64,000 bases of DNA, taken from Streptomyces novaecaesareae. GTDB lineage: Bacteria; Actinomycetota; Actinomycetes; Streptomycetales; Streptomycetaceae. Below, in pieces: positions 24,017 to 33,531 of this stretch (positions are counted from its first letter, which is position 1; each line of letters starts with the position of its first letter). A model generated the notes under the pieces. The model was not told where the DNA came from, ran no database searches, and saw nothing but the letters and a program-made list of their open reading frames with translations. The DNA lies in the NCBI RefSeq assembly GCF_000716875.1, contig NZ_JNWQ01000006.1, positions 1-64,000 of the forward strand, in the 5' to 3' direction. The position numbers were made by a program, and so were the translations under genes.

Positions 24017-25405
24017 ATGCCCATCGCCAGCGTCAACCCCGCGACCGGCGAGACCCTGGAGACCTTCGAACCGCTCGACGCGGCCGGCATCGAGCAGCGG
24101 CTGGCCCGCGCCGAGGCCGCCTTCCACAGCTACCGCGGCACCCCGTTCGCCGCCCGCGCCGAGCTGATGCACCGCGCCGCCGACCTGCTGGACCAAGGCC
24201 TGGAGGCGGTCGCCCGCACCATGACCGAGGAGATGGGCAAGCCGCTCGCCGCCTCCCGGGCCGAGGCCGCCAAGTGCGCGAAGGCGATGCGCTGGTACGC
24301 GGACCATGCCGAGGCGCTGCTCGCCGACGAGCACCCGGCCGCGGCCGACGTCGCCGACTCCGGCGCCGCCCGCGCCTACGTCCGCTATCGGCCGATCGGG
24401 CCGGTGCTGGCCGTGATGCCGTGGAACTTCCCCTTCTGGCAGGTGATCCGGTTCGCCGCGCCGGCCCTGATGGCGGGCAACGTCGGCCTGCTCAAGCACG
24501 CGTCCAACGTGCCGCGCACGGCGGTGGCGATCGAGGAGCTGTTCCGCCGGGCCGGCTTCCCGGAGGGCTGCTTCCAGACCCTGCTGATCGGCTCGGGCGC
24601 CGTCGAGGGCGTGGTCCGGGACCGCCGGGTCGCCGCCGTGACCCTCACCGGCAGCGAGCCGGCCGGGCGGGCGGTCGCGTCCGCCGCGGCGGACGAGGTC
24701 AAGAAGGCCGTGCTGGAGCTGGGCGGCAGCGACCCGTACGTCGTCCTGCCGAGCGCCGACCTGGACGCGGCGGTGCGCACCGCCGTCCGGGCCCGGGTGC
24801 AGAACAACGGCCAGTCCTGCATCGCCGCCAAGCGCTTCATCGTGCACACCGACGTCTACGACCGCTTCACCGCCGGCTTCACCGGGGCGATGCGCGCCCT
24901 GCGGGTCGGCGACCCGATGGACGAGGCCACCGACGTCGGCCCGCTGGCCAGCCGCCAGGGCCGGGACGACCTGGAGGAACTGGTCGAGGACGCCCGGACC
25001 CACGGCGCCCGGGTGGAGTGCGGCGGCGGGCGCCCGGAGGGCTGGGACACGGGCTACTTCTACGAGCCGACGGTGCTGACCGGCATCACCCCGGCGATGC
25101 GGATCCACCAGGAGGAGACCTTCGGGCCGGTCGCCACCGTCTACCGGGTGGCCGACCTGGACGAGGCCGTCGCGCTCGCCAACGACACCCCGTTCGGCCT
25201 GAGCGCCAACGTCTGGACGACCGACGCGGCCGAGCAGGAGCGCTTCGTGCGCGACATCCAGGCCGGCGGGGTGTTCTTCAACGGGATGACCGCCTCCCAC
25301 CCGGCGCTGCCCTTCGGCGGCGTCAAGCGCTCCGGCTTCGGCCGGGAGCTGTCCGGGCACGGGATCCGGGAGTTCTGCAACGTCACCACGGTGTGGATCG
25401 GCTGA
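24017..25405 (+). CDS. NAD(P)-dependent semialdehyde dehydrogenase (succinate-semialdehyde type)
   Basis: 462 residues from ATG 24017 (MPIASVNPATGETLETFEPL). ALDH features in order are VMPWNFPFWQ (about 134-143), the cofactor loop LTGSEPAGRAV (about 211), the catalytic Glu in LELGGSDPYVV (about 235) and the nucleophile Cys in NNGQSCIAAKRF (about 268). EETFGPVATVYR and PFGGVKRSGFGREL close the fold. The Q-S-C-I-A-A-K-R loop matches the succinate-semialdehyde/NADP ALDH branch, which finishes GABA breakdown to succinate. A GABA-type permease gene lies 2 kb away on the same strand but not in the same transcript. Confidence 0.88.
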   Translation: MPIASVNPATGETLETFEPLDAAGIEQRLARAEAAFHSYRGTPFAARAELMHRAADLLDQGLEAVARTMTEEMGKPLAASRAEAAKCAKAMRWYADHAEALLADEHPAAADVADSGAARAYVRYRPIGPVLAVMPWNFPFWQVIRFAAPALMAGNVGLLKHASNVPRTAVAIEELFRRAGFPEGCFQTLLIGSGAVEGVVRDRRVAAVTLTGSEPAGRAVASAAADEVKKAVLELGGSDPYVVLPSADLDAAVRTAVRARVQNNGQSCIAAKRFIVHTDVYDRFTAGFTGAMRALRVGDPMDEATDVGPLASRQGRDDLEELVEDARTHGARVECGGGRPEGWDTGYFYEPTVLTGITPAMRIHQEETFGPVATVYRVADLDEAVALANDTPFGLSANVWTTDAAEQERFVRDIQAGGVFFNGMTASHPALPFGGVKRSGFGRELSGHGIREFCNVTTVWIG

Positions 25406-25429
25406 GCCCTCCCGGACCCTCCGGCCGGG

Positions 25430-25711
25430 TCAGGCCGCCATCCGGTGCCTGCCCCGGCCGGGCGTCATCCAGCGGGCGATCACGCCGCCCATGGCGACGA
25501 CCGTCAGGCCCCAGAAGATCGCCATCAGCACCAGCATCGACGTCAGGCTCACCTGGGCGGCGACCATGCCGAGGCCGACCGACAGCGCGACCATGAACGT
25601 CACCACGGTCGGGCTGAGGGTGAGCAGCCAGGCCCAGGCCCGGTGCCCCGGGCTCTGGTCCTTCGGGGCTTCGGGGCCCGTTTCGAGTTCCTTGTAGGTC
25701 AGCAGGTCCAT
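25430..25711 (-). CDS. Small membrane protein, probably two transmembrane segments
   Basis: 93 residues from ATG 25711, chosen for the GGAGG ten bases upstream; an ATG at 25726 is less likely. A polar N terminus (about 1-27) precedes two hydrophobic segments, about 28-50 (AWLLTLSPTVVTFMVALSVG) and 57-80 (SMLVLMAIFWGLTVVAMGGV). The end is basic (RWMTPGRGRHRMAA). I recognise no family. It is on the same strand as ku, 48 bases downstream of it, and may be co-transcribed. Confidence 0.7.
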   Translation of the reverse strand: MDLLTYKELETGPEAPKDQSPGHRAWAWLLTLSPTVVTFMVALSVGLGMVAAQVSLTSMLVLMAIFWGLTVVAMGGVIARWMTPGRGRHRMAA

Positions 25712-25759
25712 CGGGATCGCCTCCAATGCTGGACGGGAGGGAAAGCCTGGCCCGGAGGG

Positions 25760-26749
25760 TCAGGAGGCCTTGCGCGGAGCGGTGGACTTCCGGGCGGTGG
25801 TCTTCTTCGCCGCCGGGGCCTTCTTCGCCGTGGTGGTCTTCTGCTCGGCGGCGGGGGCGTTCTTCTTCGCGGCGGCACGCCTGCGCGCAGCGGGCTTCCC
25901 GTCCTTCGCCGACGCCGTGCCCGGCTCCGGCTCCGGCTCCGAGTCTCGCGCCGGCTCCCTGGCCGGACCGCGCCCGCCCTTGGCCTGCTTGAGGCTGCTG
26001 CGCAGCGCCTCCATCAGGTCGATGACGTTGTCCGGCGCCTCGCCGGGCTCCTCCTCGTGCGGGATCTCGACGCCCTCCAGCCGCGCGGTGATCACCTGCT
26101 GCAGCGCCTGCTGGTAGTCGTCGTGCAGCTGGGACAGGTCGAAGTCCTCGGAGAGGGTGTCCATCAGCGACCGCGCCATCTTGAGCTCCTGCGGCCGGAC
26201 GGTGACGTCCTCCTCGGGCGCGATCCCGGCCGCCGGGCGGACCTCGTCGGGCCAGATGCAGGTCTGCAGCACCAGGGTGTTGTCGTGCACCCGCAGCACC
26301 GCGGGGGACTCCCGGGTGCGCAGCGCGATCTTGGTGACGGCGATCTGGCCGGAGTCGGTGAGCGCGTCGCGCAGCAGGGCGTACGGCTTGGCGGCGGCCT
26401 TGTCGGCGACGCCCACGTAGTAGGCCTTGGAGAACATCAGCGGGTCGATCTCGCCCTCGTCGACGAAGGCCAGCACGTCGATGATCTTCTTGCTCGGCAG
26501 TGGCAGGTCGGCGAGGTCCTCGTCGCTGAGCGTGACCGTCCGCCCGTCGGGGGACTCGTACCCCTTGGCGATCTCCGCGTACGGGACCTCCTTCTCCTCC
26601 CGCTCGCAGTAGCGCTTCATCCGCACCCGGCCGCCGTCCTTGGCGTGCACCTGGTGCAGCGGGACGTCGTGCTCCTGCGTCGCGGAGTAGAGGTGGACGG
26701 GGATGCTGACCAGCCCGAAGCTGATCGTCCCCTTCCAGGTGGTCTGCAT
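25760..26749 (-). CDS. ku: Ku protein for non-homologous end joining
   Basis: 329 residues from ATG 26749 (MQTTWKGTISFGLVSIPVHL), the canonical start of bacterial Ku. The core continues with VRMKRYCEREEKEVPYAEIAKGYE, IDVLAFVDEGEIDPL and YALLRDALTDSGQIAVTKI through about residue 255. A long disordered Lys/Ala/Arg-rich tail (about 270-329, AKK-type repeats) follows, as in streptomycete Ku proteins where the tail binds DNA. Ku homodimers bind broken ends and recruit LigD-type ligases; no ligase or polymerase gene is in this window. An unrelated 80-codon gene is divergent. Confidence 0.95.
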   Translation of the reverse strand: MQTTWKGTISFGLVSIPVHLYSATQEHDVPLHQVHAKDGGRVRMKRYCEREEKEVPYAEIAKGYESPDGRTVTLSDEDLADLPLPSKKIIDVLAFVDEGEIDPLMFSKAYYVGVADKAAAKPYALLRDALTDSGQIAVTKIALRTRESPAVLRVHDNTLVLQTCIWPDEVRPAAGIAPEEDVTVRPQELKMARSLMDTLSEDFDLSQLHDDYQQALQQVITARLEGVEIPHEEEPGEAPDNVIDLMEALRSSLKQAKGGRGPAREPARDSEPEPEPGTASAKDGKPAARRRAAAKKNAPAAEQKTTTAKKAPAAKKTTARKSTAPRKAS

Positions 26750-26888
26750 GGGGTCGCTCCTGACCGGCGCCGGGAACCGACCGCGCCGAGAACGCTCGGG
26801 GAATGCTCCGACGATGCCCCGAGAGTCCCACTCTGCTCTGGTTTGCCCCGATCGGCCACACCGCGTCGACAATGGGCCGAGGAGGTCG

Positions 26889-27131
26889 ATGCGGATGTCC
26901 GCCACAGGCCGGTCCGGCCACGCTCCGCCACCGGACCGTACGACGTACCGGGTGAGCTACACCGCGTTCGGCGACGGCCGGGTGCGCGAGGACGAGGTCA
27001 CGCTGGTGCCCGGGTACTCCCGGGAGGGCGACATCCCGCGGATCCTCGCCGCCCGGCTCGCCGGCCGGCCGTCGGGGCGCCGGCCCGGGCGTCCGCCGGA
27101 GGTCGTCGTCCTCGATTTGAGCGAGATCTGA
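26889..27131 (+). CDS. Small conserved hypothetical protein divergent from ku
   Basis: 80 residues from ATG 26889, supported by AGGAGG six bases upstream. After a Pro-rich leader the sequence RTTYRVSYTAFGDGRVREDE suggests two beta strands, then ILAARLAGRP and EVVVLDLSEI at the end. It is too short for a domain call. The divergent placement next to ku and good codon use suggest a real gene. I do not recognise a family. Confidence 0.55.
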   Translation: MRMSATGRSGHAPPPDRTTYRVSYTAFGDGRVREDEVTLVPGYSREGDIPRILAARLAGRPSGRRPGRPPEVVVLDLSEI

Positions 27132-27152
27132 CCTCACCCGGCCTCCACCGAC

Positions 27153-27167
27153 CTGACGATGCGTCAG
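27153..27167. promoter_or_regulatory. Palindrome CTGACG-ATG-CGTCAG
   Basis: Perfect six-base arms around a three-base centre, in the 232-base gap in front of the amino-acid permease and about 197 bases from its start. The form suits a dimeric repressor; no regulator is assigned. The rest of the gap is relatively AT-rich and I see no convincing -35/-10 pair. Confidence 0.35.
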
Positions 27168-27363
27168 ATATGAGCTTTCCCGACCCCCATTACACCTGCC
27201 CTGACCTGGGCTTTTATGTCCGGTGAGCGAACAGTTATCAAAGGATTGTTCCGATACTCGGGCGTAGAAGTTAGGTTGCACCGCAATGCGCGGGTCTGTC
27301 CCCCCACCCTGTGGCGCGACGAGCCGAGGGTCGCCGCGCTGGAAAGGCACAAGGCACCCCTAG

Positions 27364-28803
27364 ATGAGTGCGAACACCACGAAGCCGGCGGCAACCGCCC
27401 AGGTCCCCCACCAGGCGGGGCCGCACGGGCACGGCGGCGACGGCCACCTGAAGGCCGGGCTCAAGAACCGCCACCTGTCGATGATCGCCATCGGCGGCGT
27501 GATCGGCGCCGGCCTCTTCGTCGGCTCCGGCGCGGGCATCGCGTCCACCGGCCCCGGCATCCTGCTGTCCTACGCACTGGCCGGCGCACTGGTCGTGCTG
27601 GTGATGCGGATGCTCGGCGAGATGGCCGCGGCCGACCCGCAGAGCGGCTCGTTCTCGGCGTACGCGGACCGCGCGCTGGGCCGCTGGGCCGGCTTCAGCA
27701 TCGGCTGGCTGTACTGGTTCTTCTGGGTCGTGGTGCTCGCGGTCGAGGCGACGGCCGGCGCGAAGATCCTCAACCAGTGGGTGCCCGGAGTGCCGCAGTG
27801 GGGCTGGGCGCTGATCGTGATGGCGGTGCTGACCTCCACCAACCTCTTCTCGGTCGCCTCCTACGGCGAGTTCGAGTTCTGGTTCGCCGGGATCAAGGTG
27901 GTCGCGATCGCCGCCTTCCTGGTGATCGGCACGCTGGCCGCCTTCGGCCTGCTGCCCGGCACCCACGCGGTCGGCGCCGGCAACCTGACCGGCCACGGCG
28001 GCTTCCTGCCGCACGGCGTGGGCGCGGTGTTCACCGGCATGCTGACCGTGGTCTTCGCCTTCATGGGCAGCGAGATCGTCACCCTGGCCGCCGGCGAGTC
28101 GGAGGACCCGCAGAAGGCGGTCACCAAGGCCACCAACAGCGTGATCTGGCGCATCGGGATCTTCTACCTGGGCTCGATCCTGCTCGTGGTCACCCTGCTG
28201 CCCTGGGACTCGGCCGAGGTCAAGGCCAGCCCGTACGTGGCCGTGCTGAACCACATCGGCATCCCGGGCGCCGGCCAGGTGATGGACGTCATCGTGCTGA
28301 CGGCCGTCCTCTCCTGCCTCAACTCCGGGATGTACACGGCCTCCCGGATGGCCTTCTCGCTCGGCCAGCGCGGTGACGCCCCGAAGGCCTTCGCCAAGGT
28401 GACCGATCGCGGCGTGCCGCTGGTCGCCATCCTCTCCTCGGTGGTCTTCGGCTTCGTCGCCGTCTTCTTCAACTACACCTCGCCGGACACGGTGTTCGCC
28501 TTCCTGCTCAACTCCTCCGGTGCGGTCGCGCTGTTCGTCTGGCTGGTGATCTGCGCCACCCAGCTGCGGATGCGCAAGATCATCGAGCGGGAGATGCCCG
28601 AGCGCCACACCGTCCGGATGTGGCTGTACCCGTACCTGACCTGGACCGCGATGGGCATGATCGGGTTCGTCATGGCGTACATGTTCACCGACGCCGACGG
28701 GCGCAAGCAGATGTACCTGTCGCTGGTCGCCGCGGCGATCGTGCTCGCGGCCTCGGCCGTGGTGGGCCGACGGCGGCGGGCCGCGGTGGCGGCGGGGTCC
28801 TGA
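27364..28803 (+). CDS. Amino-acid permease, GABA-permease-like (APC superfamily)
   Basis: 479 residues from ATG 27364. The APC amino-acid transporter signature begins at about residue 30: LKNRHLSMIAIGGVIGAGLF then VGSGAGIASTGPGILLSYAL. Twelve hydrophobic segments follow, with EMAAADPQSGSFSAYADRAL (about 89-108) and FAFMGSEIVTLAAGESEDPQ (about 231-250), both conserved in GabP/AnsP-type permeases. The SEDPQKA loop and WRIGIFYLGSIL fit GabP closely. It should import GABA or a related amino acid with protons. A semialdehyde dehydrogenase 2 kb upstream could complete GABA use. A strong hairpin ends the transcript. Confidence 0.88.
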   Translation: MSANTTKPAATAQVPHQAGPHGHGGDGHLKAGLKNRHLSMIAIGGVIGAGLFVGSGAGIASTGPGILLSYALAGALVVLVMRMLGEMAAADPQSGSFSAYADRALGRWAGFSIGWLYWFFWVVVLAVEATAGAKILNQWVPGVPQWGWALIVMAVLTSTNLFSVASYGEFEFWFAGIKVVAIAAFLVIGTLAAFGLLPGTHAVGAGNLTGHGGFLPHGVGAVFTGMLTVVFAFMGSEIVTLAAGESEDPQKAVTKATNSVIWRIGIFYLGSILLVVTLLPWDSAEVKASPYVAVLNHIGIPGAGQVMDVIVLTAVLSCLNSGMYTASRMAFSLGQRGDAPKAFAKVTDRGVPLVAILSSVVFGFVAVFFNYTSPDTVFAFLLNSSGAVALFVWLVICATQLRMRKIIEREMPERHTVRMWLYPYLTWTAMGMIGFVMAYMFTDADGRKQMYLSLVAAAIVLAASAVVGRRRRAAVAAGS

Positions 28804-28826
28804 CCCGTCCACACCGCTCGGAAACG

Positions 28827-28864
28827 CCGGGCCCGGGAGCCGTTGCGGAGGCTCCCGGGCCCGG
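28827..28864. terminator. Perfect 15-bp hairpin after the permease
   Basis: CCGGGCCCGGGAGCC (28827-28841) pairs perfectly with 28850-28864 around an eight-base loop, starting 24 bases after the permease stop. Confidence 0.8.
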
Positions 28865-29025
28865 TGCCGTTCTCCGGGCCACCGCCGCACGGAGACGACA
28901 CCGGCAGGACGTCCGCACGACGCCGGTACGACGCCGGCACGACCTCGTTTGACCAAGGCACGTCAAGGGGGATACCTGGGCATGGCGCTCCCCCATGAGC
29001 GTCCCCCACCCCTCCGGGAGACCCC

Positions 29026-30198
29026 GTGCCACCCCTGCCCGCCCCCACACCGCCCCAGCCCCGCACCGAACCCGAGTCCGCGCGCCAGCACTTCGGGCGC
29101 CGGCTCCGCCACTGGCGCGAGGCCCGCGGCCTCAGCCAGACCGAGTTCGGCCGCCTGCTCGGCTACCACAACTCGCTGATCAGCCGGGTGGAGAACGCCC
29201 GCCGCTGGCCGCCGCCCGGAATGCCCGCCCGGGCCGACGAACTCCTGCTCGCCGGAGGCGAGTTGGCGGCGCTGTGGCAGACCGTCCGACAGGAGCGCGA
29301 ACGCCTCGACGAACTCGCCGCCACCACCCGGCCACCGCTCACCGCCGGGGCCGCCCCGCCGGACGCGGCCACCGTCGAGGTGCTCGCCCACCTGCTCGCC
29401 GGCTACCGCGCCGCCGCCCGCCGGATCGGCGGCGAGGAGCTGACCGCCGTCCTGGAGCACCACGCCCGCACCCTGGCCGGCTGGCAGCACACCGCCCCCC
29501 GCACGAGCCTCGCCGCCGTCCGCTCGCTCGCCGCCCAGTACGCCGAACTCGCCGGCTGGGCCCACTTCGAGGGCGACCGCTGCGCCCGCGCGCACAGCTG
29601 GTACGCCACCGGGCTGGAGTGGGCGCGCGCGACCGGCGACCGGGCCACCACGGCCGCACTGCTCGCCCGGCAGAGCACCCTGCACTGGTGGAACGGCGAC
29701 CCGGCCACCGCACTGGCCCTCGCCGAGGCCGCCCGGGCGGCCTCCCCTCCGCTGCCCGAACTCCGGGCCTGGGCCGCCGTCGCCAAGGCCCACGCCCACG
29801 CGCTGGTCGGCGAAGCACCCCAGGTGCGCCAGGCGCTCGCGGACGCCCGCAGACTGACCGAGGCCGCCCGGCGCTCCGGCGAGCCGACGCCCTGGTCGGC
29901 CCGCGCCGACCTGGTGCTGGCCGTCGCGCACGGCACCTGCCACCGGGACCTCGCCGTCCACACCGGCCGCCCCGCCCACGCCCGCACCGCGGCGGCCCGA
30001 CTGGAGGACGCCCTGGCCCTGCTCGACCCGGCCGCCCACCCGCGCGACCACACCCTGGTCACCGCCCGCCTCGCCGGCGCCCACGCCCGGGCCGGCCACC
30101 CCGACGCCGCGACCGCCCTGCTCGCCCGCCTGCCCCCGGGCACCACCGGCCGGATCGCCCGCGAACAGCGCCGGGCCCGGGAGTGGCTGCGCAGCTGA
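29026..30198 (+). CDS. XRE-family regulator with TPR-like C terminus
   Basis: 390 residues from GTG 29026, with GGGAG nine bases upstream. An HTH_XRE domain lies at about residues 22-80: FGRRLRHWREARGLSQTEFG and LLGYHNSLISRVENARRWPP. The remaining 300 residues are Ala/Leu/Arg-rich helical pairs (for example HARTLAGWQHTAPRTSLAAV and DPATALALAEAARAASPPLP) that resemble TPR repeats of streptomycete XRE-TPR regulators. Such proteins often sense a peptide or small ligand; the target genes are unknown. A hairpin directly follows the stop. Confidence 0.85.
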   Translation: MPPLPAPTPPQPRTEPESARQHFGRRLRHWREARGLSQTEFGRLLGYHNSLISRVENARRWPPPGMPARADELLLAGGELAALWQTVRQERERLDELAATTRPPLTAGAAPPDAATVEVLAHLLAGYRAAARRIGGEELTAVLEHHARTLAGWQHTAPRTSLAAVRSLAAQYAELAGWAHFEGDRCARAHSWYATGLEWARATGDRATTAALLARQSTLHWWNGDPATALALAEAARAASPPLPELRAWAAVAKAHAHALVGEAPQVRQALADARRLTEAARRSGEPTPWSARADLVLAVAHGTCHRDLAVHTGRPAHARTAAARLEDALALLDPAAHPRDHTLVTARLAGAHARAGHPDAATALLARLPPGTTGRIAREQRRAREWLRS

Positions 30199-30200
30199 AG

Positions 30201-30228
30201 GCCCGGGCAGGGCGGGCCCTGCCCGGGC
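30201..30228. terminator. Perfect 13-bp hairpin after the XRE gene
   Basis: GCCCGGGCAGGGC (30201-30213) pairs perfectly with 30216-30228; as the direct loop is only two bases, the inner pairs must open. Confidence 0.7.
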
Positions 30229-30242
30229 ACGGCGACCGCGGT

Positions 30243-30407
30243 TCAGTTCACGCAGCCCGGCACCGCTCCGACCGGGCGGCACTGGTTCGGGGTGTTGCCG
30301 CTGACGGTGGTGGAGGTGAGCGTCACGCTCGCGGTGCCGGGCGAGACGAAGATTCCGCCACCGTCCGACGCGGTGTTCCCGGTGACCCGGCTGGCGACGA
30401 GGTTGGC
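30243..30407 (-). pseudogene. C-terminal fragment of a beta-helix repeat protein
   Basis: The last 54 codons of the frame ending at 30243 read NLVASRVTGNTASDGGGIF, then TVSGNTPNQCRPVGAVPGCV: the repeats and Cys-containing tail of secreted right-handed parallel beta-helix proteins (GNTA-xx-GGGIF). Upstream of about 30407 the similarity stops and nothing of the several-hundred-residue N-terminal part or signal peptide is present. The open frame to 30467 is unrelated. I read it as the surviving tail of a deleted gene. Bases 30408-30648 hold no recognisable gene. Confidence 0.65.
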
Positions 30408-30648
30408 GCTCCTGTGATCACCGGCATCGCATTGACCGCGTTGTCGGCGCTCGAAGGCCGTCGGCATTCACACCGGGCGTTCGTTCGCTCACGGTGCGCG
30501 CATCCTGGCGGCGCGCTCCCAGCCAACCGCCGCACCGCGGCGCACGCCACACGGAGTGGGCCGATCGACGCCGCGCCCACCACACGCGGCAGGACCGGCC
30601 ACCACCTGCGGGTGTGGTGACCGGCCCTGCCGTGTCAGCCGTACCGGC

Positions 30649-32060
<1,412 letters not shown>

Positions 32061-32598
32061 CCGCCCGGTCACTCTGCGTCGAACTCGTACGGTCCGGCGT
32101 GTGAGGCCGCCCACAGGGGGCCCGGCGTCTACGACCCTCGCTAGTGGACGAGCGCCGGGCAGCCCCCGCCGGAGTGCCGCGACCTCAGGCCGTCCGGGCC
32201 GCGGCCCGTCGTCAGCCGCCTGAAGAACGCAGGCCACCGCGCCTGTCACCCTTGCGCTCCTCCGATGCCTCCTGCCCGCAACCTTCAGGTGCGCAATACG
32301 GACAAATAGCACTAAATCCTTCGCCCGGCCTTGCCGCGGCCGTCCCGCGGCCACTACCCGGCGTAGTAGCAACCCCCTTTGCCACCCGTCCCGGGCCCTG
32401 CCAAGAATGGCCCGTCGCCAGGCAGCGCGGCCCGCCCCGACCAGGCGCCGCCGCGCAGCCCGCCCGCCCCGCCGCTTCCGCCGGGGCCCGCGCGGCCGTC
32501 CCGGACGGCCGCGCGGGCCCCGCTCACCCGGAGCCCGTGCGATGCGCCGCGCCCGGCACCACCGGCACGGCCCCCGACGGAGAAGGAACGCCCGCTTC
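32061..32598 (+). other. 538-base non-coding stretch before the SLT gene
   Basis: No convincing gene. It holds a short AT-richer patch (about 32295-32320), a small CCGCGG hairpin at about 32333-32352 and a long GC-only stretch near the start codon. Because SLT and Rpf genes of actinobacteria often have a cyclic-di-AMP (ydaO) riboswitch, I looked for its conserved GGGGAACC-type core and did not find it. The promoter is probably in the AT-richer patch. Confidence 0.4.
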
Positions 32599-33288
32599 AT
32601 GCAGCTCAGCCATGCCCGCCGCAACTCCCTGATCACCGGCATCGCCACCTTCGTGGTCGCGAGTGCCGCCACCGCCGCCCTCGCCCTCCCGCAGGCCGGG
32701 AACGCCGTCGAGGCCGCCGCCCCCGCGGCCGCCGTCTCGGTGGACGGCAAGCCGGTCACCGACCAGGCCCAGGCTGACACCGCTGCCGCTGACCAGCAGG
32801 CCGCCCAGGAGGCCCAGGCGAAGGCCCAGGCGGACGCCGCCACCCAGGCCGCGGCGCAGGCGCAGGCCCAGGCGCAGGCCCAGGCCCAGGCGCAGGCCGC
32901 GGCCGACGCGAAGGCCCAGGCGGACGCCAAGGCCAAGGCCGACGCGGACGCCGCCGCGTCCCGCTCCCAGGAGCGCCCGAACCTCGCCGCCACCACCTAC
33001 TCCGGCACCCCGCAGCAGATCGCCGCGCAGATCGTCCCGGCCGGCCAGCTGCAGTGCTTCAGCAACATCGTGTTCCACGAGAGCAGCTGGAACCCGATGG
33101 CCGTCAACGCCTCCTCCGGCGCCTACGGCCTGGTCCAGGCCCTGCCGGGCTCCAAGATGGCCTCCGCGGGCGCCGACTGGCGCACCAACCCGGCCACCCA
33201 GATCAAGTGGGGCCTCGACTACATGAACACCCGCTACGGCAGCCCCTGCGCCGCCTGGTCGTTCTGGCAGACGCACCACTGGTACTGA
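32599..33288 (+). CDS. Secreted SLT-type transglycosylase-like protein with Ala/Gln-rich linker
   Basis: 229 residues from ATG 32599, with GAAGGAAC upstream. Residues 1-38 are a long Sec signal (NSLITGIATFVVASAATAAL). Residues about 55-125 are low-complexity Ala/Gln/Lys/Asp with an AQ dipeptide run, probably a flexible or helical wall spacer. The last 95 residues (CFSNIVFHESSWNPMAVNAS, then SGAYGLVQALPGSKMAS and the CAAWSFW end) are a lysozyme-like SLT domain with catalytic Glu in FHESSWNP. The same ending (GSPCAAWSFWQ) is typical of short streptomycete wall hydrolases. It should cut or bind peptidoglycan during growth. Confidence 0.85.
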   Translation: MQLSHARRNSLITGIATFVVASAATAALALPQAGNAVEAAAPAAAVSVDGKPVTDQAQADTAAADQQAAQEAQAKAQADAATQAAAQAQAQAQAQAQAQAAADAKAQADAKAKADADAAASRSQERPNLAATTYSGTPQQIAAQIVPAGQLQCFSNIVFHESSWNPMAVNASSGAYGLVQALPGSKMASAGADWRTNPATQIKWGLDYMNTRYGSPCAAWSFWQTHHWY

Positions 33289-33328
33289 GCCGACCGGCTC
33301 CGGCCCGACTGGCACTGAGCCGGCCCCA
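33279..33328 (+). repeat. Stop-codon repeat: about 1.6 x 30 bp
   Basis: CTGGTACTGAGCCG (from 33279) recurs as CTGGCACTGAGCCG (from 33309) at a 30-base period. The SLT stop TGA (33286-33288) is in the first copy. Confidence 0.75.
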
Positions 33329-33348
33329 CCCGCTCGGCACCCCCCGGG

Positions 33349-33378
33349 GGCCCGCGACGCACCGCCGCGTCGCGGGCC
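33349..33378. terminator. Perfect 12-bp hairpin after the SLT gene
   Basis: GGCCCGCGACGC (33349-33360) pairs perfectly with 33367-33378 around a six-base loop. Confidence 0.75.
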
Positions 33379-33531
33379 TCCGCCGTTCGCCCGCGTCCTT
33401 CCTGACGTGGACGCGTCCGGAAGGCGACGTGAAGATATGGCGCACGGTCGTACGATTTGCCGCTAATTGATCGGAATTACGCACCGTCAGGGCTTTGCCA
33501 CGGTTCGCGGGCCCTCTTACGCTCCGGCGTC

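Noticed and set aside
25430..26749. ku plus downstream gene as a full NHEJ operon
   Set aside because: No LigD ligase, polymerase or nuclease domain is present; the small gene is a plain membrane protein.
28948..28976. TTGACC-N17-ATACCT as promoter of the XRE gene
   Set aside because: The -10 lacks the final T of TANNNT at the right spacing; possible but too weak to list.
32061..32598. Possible cyclic-di-AMP (ydaO) riboswitch before the SLT gene
   Set aside because: Position and gene type fit, but the conserved core sequence was not found.
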